NCBI GenBank assembly: GCA_002426495.1
Contig: DIQC01000034.1
Location: 24,271-39,411 of the forward strand
Source of the DNA: Thermacetogenium sp. UBA5472
GTDB lineage: Bacteria > Bacillota > DSM-12270 > Thermacetogeniales > Thermacetogeniaceae
Direction: 5' to 3'
Length of the DNA: 15,141 nucleotides
The notes below the pieces were generated by a model. It was not told the DNA's origin, did not search any database, and saw nothing but the letters and a program-made list of their open reading frames with translations. This document shows, one piece after another, positions 1-6,239 of the stretch. Numbering within the stretch: position 1 is the stretch's first letter; the number at the start of each line of letters is the position of its first letter. Both the position numbers and the translations under genes were made by a program.

Positions 1-1302
1 TGCAATCCCTACCAGCTGAAAGCGGCCAAGTGTTTTGTTGTCATTGGCCATTGCCCGCTCGCCCTGAAGCACGTGGATATCCACACTGGTCTGGTTGTCA
101 GCGGCAGTGGAAAATATTTGGCTTTTTGATGTAGGGATAGTCGTATTGCGATCTATGATCTTAGTCATCACACCACCCAGGGTTTCGATACCCAGGGAAA
201 GGGGTGTCACATCCAGTAAAACAATATCCTTCACATCACCTGACAGCACACCACCCTGGATGGCGGCTCCCATAGCCACAACCTCATCAGGGTTAACGCC
301 TTTGCTCGGTTCACTACCCAGTACCTTTTTGATGGTCTCCTGAACCAGCGGAATACGAGTGGACCCTCCCACTAACAGCACCTTATGAATCTCATTTGGT
401 TCCAAGTCGGCATCGGCAATAGCCTGCTTCATGGGGCCAACAGTCTTTTCCACTAGATCAGTCACCAGTTCCTCAAACTTTGCCCTGGTCAGTGTCATTT
501 CCAGGTGCTGCGGACCGGCATCTGTTGCAGTTATAAATGGCAAACTGATGGATGTCTGGGGAATTCCGGAAAGCTCATGTTTGGCTTTTTCCGCAGCTTC
601 CTTGAGCCGCTGTGCGGCCATTTTGTCTTTGGACAGGTCGACACCAGTTTGCTTTTTAAATTCATTGACCATGTAATCGATGATGCGCTCATCGAAGTCG
701 TCTCCACCTAAAAAGTTGTTGCCACTGGTGGCTCTGACCTCAACAACATCATCACCCAGTTCTAAGATCGAAACATCAAAGGTGCCACCACCTAAGTCAT
801 AGACAAGAATGGTATGATCCTGATCTTTTTCTAAACCGTAAGCCAGAGCTGCAGCTGTCGGCTCATTGATGATCCGCTGCACCTCTAATCCGGCGATACG
901 CCCCGCATCTTTGGTGGCCTGCCGCTGGCTGTCACTGAAGTAAGCAGGAACAGTGAGCACCGCCTGGGTCACCTCTTCTCCCAGGTAAGCCTCTGCATCA
1001 GCTTTGAGCTTTTGGAGAATCATAGCTGATAGCTCCTGGGCGGTATATTTATGACCGTCTATATCTTCAGTGTAGTTGCTGCCCATCTGCCTTTTAACAG
1101 AACGAATTGTGCGGTCCGGGTTTGTAACTGCCTGCCTCTTGGCCAGTTCTCCCACAAGCCGTTCTCCATCTTTTGTAAAGGCAATTACTGACGGAGTTAC
1201 GCGCGCACCTTCAGGTGTTGGAATAATGGTAGGCTTACCACCCTCCATAATAGCCACACAAGAGTTTGTTGTTCCCAAGTCAATTCCGATAACCTTACTC
1301 AT
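1..1302 (-). CDS. dnaK: Molecular chaperone DnaK (Hsp70), C-terminal part cut by window edge
   Basis: ATP-dependent cytosolic chaperone that binds exposed hydrophobic segments and works with GrpE and normally DnaJ. The window holds the first 434 codons, read without interruption from an ATG at 1302. The product begins MSKVIGIDLGTTNSCVA, the Hsp70 phosphate-binding signature. It continues with VPAYFSDSQRQATKDAG (about residues 140-156), the second phosphate loop DLGGGTFDV and LVGGSTRIP, then reaches the start of the substrate-binding domain (LLDVTPLSLG). Compared with E. coli DnaK, the stretch after the KRQMG segment lacks the roughly 24-residue insertion typical of Gram-negative proteins, so the lineage looks Gram-positive. 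The start lies inside the end of grpE (8-base overlap), with an AGAGGGGG ribosome binding site about ten bases upstream that is itself GrpE coding sequence. It is expressed from the CIRCE-controlled hrcA operon. The remaining substrate-binding domain and probably dnaJ lie outside the window. The identification is certain. Confidence 0.98.
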   Translation of the reverse strand, partial: MSKVIGIDLGTTNSCVAIMEGGKPTIIPTPEGARVTPSVIAFTKDGERLVGELAKRQAVTNPDRTIRSVKRQMGSNYTEDIDGHKYTAQELSAMILQKLKADAEAYLGEEVTQAVLTVPAYFSDSQRQATKDAGRIAGLEVQRIINEPTAAALAYGLEKDQDHTILVYDLGGGTFDVSILELGDDVVEVRATSGNNFLGGDDFDERIIDYMVNEFKKQTGVDLSKDKMAAQRLKEAAEKAKHELSGIPQTSISLPFITATDAGPQHLEMTLTRAKFEELVTDLVEKTVGPMKQAIADADLEPNEIHKVLLVGGSTRIPLVQETIKKVLGSEPSKGVNPDEVVAMGAAIQGGVLSGDVKDIVLLDVTPLSLGIETLGGVMTKIIDRNTTIPTSKSQIFSTAADNQTSVDIHVLQGERAMANDNKTLGRFQLVGIA

Positions 1303-1933
1303 CACCACATGCCCCCTCTTGGCAAGATTTTGTTTTTTCTGTTTTCGGTTCCTTTGCTACTATAACTAAAGCGGGACGCAGTACCCTACCCTGTAAAAGA
1401 TAACCTTTTTTGATCTCTGCAACCACAGTGCCCTCAGGATATTCTGTGGTTTCTTGCCGCTCAAAGGCATCCTCATAAACAGGATCAAAGGGTTTGCCCA
1501 CTGCTTCTATAGGCTCCACACCCTCTTGAGACAATAGCATATGAAGCTGCCTGTAGATCATTTCAATTCCAGTAATTAGATTGTCTGGCAGCTCCTTTTT
1601 TGCAGCATCCAATGCCCTTTCAAAATTATCTATAATGGGAAGTAACTCCTGGATCAGCCTCTCATTAGCGGTACGGCGTATTTCCGCGGTCTCCTCCCGT
1701 GTACGGCGTCGATAGTTATCAAAATCAGCAGTCAGACGCAGGAACCGATGCTGCAGTTCATTGTAATTCTTTTCCTTTTCCTGATCGGATCCCTCTGCAT
1801 CTTTAGGTTCATCCTTCGGAGCATTTCCATCAACTTCATCCTCAAGAAGCACTTCATTTTCGACCGGCTCAGTTGTCTCTTCCCCGGTCTCTGCAGATGC
1901 CCCTTTATCTGACGAATCCTTATCGCAACTCAA
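1295..1933 (-). CDS. grpE: Nucleotide exchange factor GrpE
   Basis: Homodimeric cochaperone that releases ADP from DnaK. The product has 212 residues. It has an acidic, probably disordered N-terminal region (about residues 1-50, rich in E, D and S), then a long charged helix that would form the coiled coil (about 55-135, containing LRLTADFDNYRRRTREE). The C-terminal beta domain carries VEPIEAVGKPFDPVYEDAF and ends near LRPALVIVAK. The start is a TTG. An in-frame TGA lies four codons upstream, and GAGGAGGG sits six bases before the TTG, so no upstream start is possible. After the usual family end there is an extra tail of roughly 18 residues with two cysteines. Its last codons are also the dnaK ribosome binding site, and its stop overlaps the dnaK start as ATGAGTAA. 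The gap to hrcA is 100 bases and holds a hairpin and a candidate promoter. Confidence 0.97.
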   Translation of the reverse strand: MSCDKDSSDKGASAETGEETTEPVENEVLLEDEVDGNAPKDEPKDAEGSDQEKEKNYNELQHRFLRLTADFDNYRRRTREETAEIRRTANERLIQELLPIIDNFERALDAAKKELPDNLITGIEMIYRQLHMLLSQEGVEPIEAVGKPFDPVYEDAFERQETTEYPEGTVVAEIKKGYLLQGRVLRPALVIVAKEPKTEKTKSCQEGACGDE

Positions 1934-1964
1934 AAATATTCCCTCCTCACAATGTTACACCATC

Positions 1965-1992
1965 TTTATATATAAAACATAATAAATGTAAA
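1965..1992 (-). promoter_or_regulatory. Candidate sigma-A promoter upstream of grpE
   Basis: On the minus strand TTTACA (1987-1992, 5 of 6 to consensus) is followed after 16 bases by TATAAA (1965-1970, 5 of 6). It lies in an AT-rich stretch 32 bases before the grpE TTG. There is no CIRCE between it and grpE, so it would give HrcA-independent basal transcription of grpE-dnaK. This is a pattern match only. AT-rich intergenic DNA gives such matches by chance. Confidence 0.45.
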
Positions 1993-2032
1993 CGGAAAAG
2001 CAATTTACTGACATCTGCAAGCGCCGTTTACA
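1987..2032 (-). repeat. Inverted repeat between hrcA and grpE (possible mRNA hairpin)
   Basis: TGTAAACGG (1987-1995) and CCGTTTACA (2024-2032) are perfect 9-base inverted arms separated by 28 bases, directly after the hrcA stop codon. No T-run follows on the transcribed strand, so it is not a typical intrinsic terminator. It could protect or mark a processing site that uncouples hrcA from grpE-dnaK mRNA levels. One arm overlaps the -35 of the candidate grpE promoter. Confidence 0.5.
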
Positions 2033-2033
2033 A

Positions 2034-3068
2034 TTAATACAAGACATCTTTGGACAAAGTCTCAGAAAGAGTACCGGTTATGTACTCTATGATGGCAATT
2101 GCCCTGGCATAATCCATTCTCATAGGCCCTAAGAGACCGATGGAACCTACCACATTACCACCTATGCTGTAAACAGCACTGACGACACTGTATTTCGCAG
2201 CCGGGTCGTAGTTAATTTCCTTGCCAATTTTCACCGTTACTTCCGTAGGATTAGTTTTCTGCAAAATAGAACGTAAGATACTCTCCTCTTCAATAAAGCT
2301 CATCAAATTACGCACTGCTGCAATATCACTGTATTCAGGCTGTTTTAAAATATTATAAGCGCCCCCAAGAAAGATACCCTCATCTGCATTTTCCTGGAGT
2401 ACCGCTTCCACAATCCCCATTATCCGGTCTAGAAGCTTCCGCTGTTTGAGCAATTCATCATAAACACTATGCAAAATTGTACGAGAAATCTGCGGAAATG
2501 TAAGCCCCTGAAAGTGGGTATTGAGAACATTTTCAATACGTTCTAAAGAGTCCGGGGTCATACCTGAAGGTAGATCTATCACCTTACTCTCTACCCACCC
2601 TGTCTCGGTCATAATCACCATCAGAGACTGATCTGGTGTCAGGGGAAGAACCTTAATTTTTTTCAAAGCCGCATTTTCCAGTTGAGGCCAGGACAGCAAA
2701 ACCAGATAATCGGTTAAATGTGTCACTGTTTTAATAGTGCGCTGTATGATATTGTTTATTGCCTTCGCTTTTTGTGCAAAAATGGAGCTAATAATTTTTT
2801 TCTCCTGAGTAGTCAGACTGCTATTTTTCATCAACCTGTCTACATAATAACGGTAGCCTGATTGTGACGGAATCCGACCCGCAGAGGTATGTGGCTGCTC
2901 AATCAGTCCTAGTTCTTCTAAATCAGACATTTCATTGCGAATAGTTGCCGAACTGACACCTAACCGGTATTTACGGGCGATACTACGAGAACTCACAGGT
3001 TCTGCAGTAGCAATGTGGCTTTCCACTATAGCCTCTAAAACATGCTGTTTTCTTATATTTATACCCAC
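2034..3068 (-). CDS. hrcA: Heat-inducible transcription repressor HrcA
   Basis: Repressor that binds the CIRCE inverted repeat and shuts off class I heat-shock operons; in known systems its activity depends on GroEL. The product (344 residues from the start chosen here) has an N-terminal winged-helix region (about residues 5-75) containing EPVSSRSIARKYRLGVSSAT and then TIRNEMSDLEELGLIEQPHT and SAGRIPS, which is diagnostic for the family. The GAF-like regulatory and dimerisation part follows, ending in GSIGLLGPMRMDYARAI. The GTG at 3068 is preferred because GGTGGTGAT lies four bases upstream. Two in-frame GTG codons at 3080 and 3077 would add four residues at most, but they sit inside or too near that ribosome binding site. 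A CIRCE element lies 19 bases upstream of the 3068 start, so the gene is almost certainly autoregulated. It is the first gene of the hrcA-grpE-dnaK operon. Confidence 0.97.
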   Translation of the reverse strand: MGINIRKQHVLEAIVESHIATAEPVSSRSIARKYRLGVSSATIRNEMSDLEELGLIEQPHTSAGRIPSQSGYRYYVDRLMKNSSLTTQEKKIISSIFAQKAKAINNIIQRTIKTVTHLTDYLVLLSWPQLENAALKKIKVLPLTPDQSLMVIMTETGWVESKVIDLPSGMTPDSLERIENVLNTHFQGLTFPQISRTILHSVYDELLKQRKLLDRIMGIVEAVLQENADEGIFLGGAYNILKQPEYSDIAAVRNLMSFIEEESILRSILQKTNPTEVTVKIGKEINYDPAAKYSVVSAVYSIGGNVVGSIGLLGPMRMDYARAIAIIEYITGTLSETLSKDVLY

Positions 3069-3087
3069 CGGTATCACCACCCTTTAC

Positions 3088-3114
3088 TTAGCACTCCTGT
3101 CATATGAGTGCTAA
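3088..3114. promoter_or_regulatory. CIRCE operator (HrcA binding site)
   Basis: TTAGCACTC (3088-3096), nine spacer bases, then GAGTGCTAA (3106-3114). This matches the CIRCE consensus in both arms without a mismatch. It sits between the hrcA promoter and the hrcA ribosome binding site, just downstream of the expected transcription start, so HrcA bound here would block initiation. In the mRNA the same arms can also form a 5' hairpin. Confidence 0.98.
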
Positions 3115-3126
3115 GTTCTAAGCAAT

Positions 3127-3155
3127 AAGATACCACCATGATGGCTTTATGTCAA
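3127..3155 (-). promoter_or_regulatory. Sigma-A promoter of the hrcA-grpE-dnaK operon
   Basis: On the minus strand TTGACA (3150-3155, perfect -35) and TATCTT (3127-3132, 4 of 6 to the -10 consensus) are separated by exactly 17 bases. Transcription would start near 3120, immediately upstream of CIRCE, which is the classic arrangement for vegetative-sigma, HrcA-repressed heat-shock operons. The -35 is three bases from the edge of the palindromic repeat at 3158-3190. Confidence 0.85.
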
Positions 3156-3157
3156 TA

Positions 3158-3190
3158 GACCAATCACGGGGACGGTTCCGGTGATTGGTC
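3158..3190. repeat. 33-base palindromic element with GGGACGG core
   Basis: GACCAATCAC (3158-3167) and GTGATTGGTC (3181-3190) are perfect 10-base inverted arms around a 13-base centre containing GGGACGGTTCC. Part of the centre can extend the stem after one mismatch. No T-run follows on either strand, so it looks like a dispersed palindromic repeat rather than a terminator. It lies between the hemW stop and the hrcA -35. The core recurs 50 bases away (3219-3228). Confidence 0.75.
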
Positions 3191-3198
3191 CAGGTACA

Positions 3199-3220
3199 AG
3201 CGCTGGAGGAGCGCTGGAGG
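3199..3220. repeat. Perfect 11-base tandem duplication
   Basis: AGCGCTGGAGG occurs twice without a gap (3199-3209 and 3210-3220), each copy holding the palindrome AGCGCT. It separates the two GGGACGGTTC-containing units. It is most simply a replication-slippage duplication within repeat-derived intergenic sequence. Confidence 0.8.
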
Positions 3221-3241
3221 GACGGTTCTCGCCATTGGACC
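3217..3241. repeat. Second, degenerate copy of the GGGACGGTTC repeat unit
   Basis: This stretch contains GGGACGGTTC (3219-3228) followed by ATTGG and CC, in the same order and spacing as in the first unit, where GGGACGGTTC is at 3169-3178. The offset is exactly 50 bases. It lacks the matching left arm (GACCAATCAC), so it appears to be a truncated copy in direct orientation between the hemW stop and the palindrome. Confidence 0.6.
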
Positions 3242-3264
3242 GATGAGCTGCTCACAAAAATGTT

Positions 3265-4425
3265 TTAAACAAAGTGGGATAAAACATAGTTAGCCAATAA
3301 CCGCCCGCCCTCAGTCAGAAAAATAGCATCCTCACTGACCCCCATCAACCCCTCACCAACCAGCAAAGACAGTTCCTTCCCATAGAAATCCTCAAAGAGA
3401 CGGCCAAAGCGCTCAGCAAAGCATTTCCGGGAAAGGCCTTTAGTAAGACGCAGCCCCATGATGATAGTGTATACGCGTTCATCTAAGTCTGACTGCCTTT
3501 CCTCAAAGACACGAGGAAACTCTCCACCCTCTACCCTGTTCATATATATTTGCAGATCACTTTCATCAGCATAGCGTAATCTTTCCAGATATCCATGGGC
3601 CCCGGCACCAACCCCCAGATAAGGGCGGTTTTCCCAGTAGGTTATGTTGTGCCTGCACTCCCTGCCGGGTTGGGCATAGTTGGAGATCTCATAACGCACA
3701 TACCCGGCTGCAGCCATACTTTTCGCGGTCTTTTCCCACATGGCGATCTGCAAATCTTCACTGGAGGGCTCTAGCTTCCCCTCCTCTATATCTTGAGCCA
3801 GTGGAGTACTCGCCTCCAAAGACAAACCATAGACGGAAAGATGCTCCGGAGAAAGCCTTAAAGCCTCTTTTAGTGTATCACTCCAGGAGGCCAGACTTTG
3901 GCCAGGCAGCCCATAGATCAGATCCAGATTGATGTTATCAAACCCTGCATCCCTGGCTGCTTCATAGGACTCAACGATTTCGCCTGCCTGATGTGTTCTC
4001 CCTAAAAGCTTCAACTCCTCAGGATGAAAGGACTGAGCACCTAGAGAAAGGCGGTTCACCCCCGCCTTCTTAAAATCTTTCAGCTTTTCTAGAGTTACTG
4101 TTCCCGGATTGGCCTCCACTGTTATCTCTATATCAGCGGACCAATGAAAATGACTGCTGCAGCAGGAAAGAACTTGAGATATGGAATCAGCGTTCAGTAC
4201 TGTAGGGGTACCCCCTCCACAGTAGATAGATGATAATTCCCATTTATGATCAGCATAAAGATCAGCATAAAAGCTAATCTCCTTCTGCAGGGCGTTAAGG
4301 TAGCGATCAGTCAACCCCATCCGCTCTTCATGAGAAACAATCTGGCTGAGAGGCAGTGAATTAAAGGAGCAGTAGCGGCACTTTTGCAGACAAAAAGGAA
4401 AATGCAAGTACAGAGCGACCTTCAA
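3265..4425 (-). CDS. hemW: Radical SAM heme chaperone HemW (coproporphyrinogen III oxidase-like)
   Basis: Radical-SAM family protein related to HemN. HemW proteins bind heme and are proposed to hand it to target proteins rather than to oxidise coproporphyrinogen. The 386-residue product starts MKVALYLHFPFC, matching the family N-terminus. The iron-sulfur motif is C12, C16 and C19 followed by S-F. HemN has a fourth cysteine in that place, so the sequence favours HemW. GGGTP (70-74), the SAM-binding loop, follows. Further on are VEANPGTV, NRLSLGAQSFH and NLDLIYGLPGQS, and a C-terminal HemN-like domain. The start is a TTG that overlaps the lepA stop as TTGA, with only a weak ribosome binding site, so translation probably depends on ribosomes finishing lepA. 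The older annotation hemN is less likely given the missing cysteine. Confidence 0.93.
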   Translation of the reverse strand: MKVALYLHFPFCLQKCRYCSFNSLPLSQIVSHEERMGLTDRYLNALQKEISFYADLYADHKWELSSIYCGGGTPTVLNADSISQVLSCCSSHFHWSADIEITVEANPGTVTLEKLKDFKKAGVNRLSLGAQSFHPEELKLLGRTHQAGEIVESYEAARDAGFDNINLDLIYGLPGQSLASWSDTLKEALRLSPEHLSVYGLSLEASTPLAQDIEEGKLEPSSEDLQIAMWEKTAKSMAAAGYVRYEISNYAQPGRECRHNITYWENRPYLGVGAGAHGYLERLRYADESDLQIYMNRVEGGEFPRVFEERQSDLDERVYTIIMGLRLTKGLSRKCFAERFGRLFEDFYGKELSLLVGEGLMGVSEDAIFLTEGGRLLANYVLSHFV

Positions 4426-6224
4426 TCTTTATCAACCTGGAGCACCGCCAGGAATGCCTCTTGTGGAATTTCCACTCGTCCTACCTGCTTCATACGGCGT
4501 TTGCCCTCTTTCTGCTTTTCCAACAGCTTGCGCTTCCTGGTCACATCTCCACCATAGCATTTCTCCAACACATTCTTCCGTAACGCCTTAACCGTTTCCC
4601 TGGCAATTATCTTGGAGCCGATAGAAGCCTGAATGGGAATATCAAAAAGCTGCCTGGGGATCAACCTTCTCAGTTTCTCCACAAGGGCACGCCCTCTCTG
4701 CTGGGCTTGTTCCTGGTGAACGATGAGAGAAAGGGCATCGACAACCTCACCATGTACCAGACAGTCAAGTTTGACCAAATCGGAGGAACGATACCCCGAA
4801 AGTTCATAATCAAAGGACGCATAACCCCTTGTCGAGGATTTAAGACAATCAAAAAAGTCATAGATGATCTCCGATAAGGGTAATTGATAAGCTATCTGCA
4901 CCCGCTGCGGAGAAAGGTAACTCATATCCTGATATTCCCCTCTCCGGTCGTGGAAAAGCTCCATAACCACTCCTACATAATCTGCGGGTGTGATGACATT
5001 GGCCTTGACAAATGGCTCCTCTACTATGGCAACATCACCTGCCTCCGGCCAGTTAGCCGGATTGTCCACTGTGATTATCTCCCCATCTTGCTTTGTCAGT
5101 CGATAGACTACGTTGGGAGCAGTTGTGATCAGTTCCAAATTATACTCTCGCTCTAGTCTTTCTTGGATGATCTCCATATGCAGCAATCCCAGGAAACCAC
5201 AGCGGAAGCCGAACCCTAAAGCAGCCGATGTCTCTGGTTCGTACTGAAAGGAGGCATCATTTAGCTTCAGCTTCTCCAATGCGTCACGCAAGTTCTCAAA
5301 ATCATTGGCCTCAACCGGATAAAGGCCGCAGAACACAACTGGCTGCACCTTTCTATAGCCCGGCAAAGCACTTGGGGATGGTCTATTCGCTTCTGTAATC
5401 GTATCTCCCACCCTGGTATCGGCTACTTCCTTGATTCCTGCTGCCAGGTAGCCTACCGCCCCGGGGCCAAGTTCATCCACCGCACACATCTCAGGGGTGA
5501 ACACCCCCACCTCACTGACCTCATATGCTTTGCCCACAGCCATCATCATAATCTTCATACCTGGCCGCACCCGGCCTTGAAAGACCCTGATATAAGAGAT
5601 AGCCCCTCGATATGGATCAAATTGAGAATCAAAGATCAAGGCCTGCAAGGGTTCCTCTGCATCACCTTGTGGAGAAGGCACCCGTTTAATGAGGGCTTCC
5701 AATAGTTCAGCTATCCCTGCACCACTTTTGGCGGAAACCGACATAATATCATCAGTGCTCAAACCGAGCACATCCTCAATCTCCCTGGTGACTCTTTCCG
5801 GTTCGGCTACAGGAAGGTCAATTTTATTGATCACTGGAATAATTTCCAGATCGGCATCCAATGCCAAATAGGTGTTGGCAATCGTCTGAGCCTCAACACC
5901 CTGTGAAGCATCAACAATCAGCAGCGCCCCTTCACAGGCATAAAGGCTGCGTGATACTTCATAACTGAAGTCTACATGCCCAGGGGTGTCGATGAGGTTC
6001 AGGATGTATTCCTGTCCATCACTGGCTTTATAGTTCATCCTGGCCGGAGTCAGTTTGATGGTAATTCCCCGCTCCCTTTCCAGGTCCATCTTGTCGAGAA
6101 CTTGATCCTTCATCTGCCTGGACTGCAATGTACCTGTCAGCTCCAGGAAGCGATCAGCCAGGGTTGATTTTCCATGGTCAATATGTGCTATTATACAAAA
6201 ATTCCTGATCAGTTCTTGCTTCAT
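4422..6224 (-). CDS. lepA: Elongation factor 4 (LepA), ribosomal back-translocase GTPase
   Basis: Translational GTPase that acts on stalled or mistranslocated ribosomes and has been linked to ribosome assembly. The product has 600 residues, normal for the family. GTPase motifs are AHIDHGKS (13-20), RGITI (52-56), DTPGH (79-83), NKID (133-136) and VSAKSGAG as G5. Domains II and III follow, then EF-G-like domain V (GFRCGFLGLLHMEI nearby) and the LepA-specific C-terminal domain ending GRVEIPQEAFLAVLQVDKD. I chose the ATG at 6224, which has AAAGG nine bases upstream. A TTG at 6230 is in frame but too close to that site. The gene follows the murJ stop by 15 bases and overlaps hemW by four, so murJ, lepA and hemW are very probably cotranscribed. 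lepA next to hemW and hrcA is a long-conserved Firmicutes order. Confidence 0.97.
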   Translation of the reverse strand: MKQELIRNFCIIAHIDHGKSTLADRFLELTGTLQSRQMKDQVLDKMDLERERGITIKLTPARMNYKASDGQEYILNLIDTPGHVDFSYEVSRSLYACEGALLIVDASQGVEAQTIANTYLALDADLEIIPVINKIDLPVAEPERVTREIEDVLGLSTDDIMSVSAKSGAGIAELLEALIKRVPSPQGDAEEPLQALIFDSQFDPYRGAISYIRVFQGRVRPGMKIMMMAVGKAYEVSEVGVFTPEMCAVDELGPGAVGYLAAGIKEVADTRVGDTITEANRPSPSALPGYRKVQPVVFCGLYPVEANDFENLRDALEKLKLNDASFQYEPETSAALGFGFRCGFLGLLHMEIIQERLEREYNLELITTAPNVVYRLTKQDGEIITVDNPANWPEAGDVAIVEEPFVKANVITPADYVGVVMELFHDRRGEYQDMSYLSPQRVQIAYQLPLSEIIYDFFDCLKSSTRGYASFDYELSGYRSSDLVKLDCLVHGEVVDALSLIVHQEQAQQRGRALVEKLRRLIPRQLFDIPIQASIGSKIIARETVKALRKNVLEKCYGGDVTRKRKLLEKQKEGKRRMKQVGRVEIPQEAFLAVLQVDKD

Positions 6225-6239
6225 TATCAATCACCTTTC

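Noticed and set aside
3158..3190. Intrinsic terminator of an upstream or downstream gene
   Set aside because: The stem is strong but neither strand has a T-run after it, and on the minus strand it is followed directly by the hrcA -35.
3265..4425. Oxygen-independent coproporphyrinogen III oxidase HemN
   Set aside because: The iron-sulfur motif has serine-phenylalanine after the third cysteine instead of the fourth cysteine of HemN, and the gene lies in the hemW position next to lepA.
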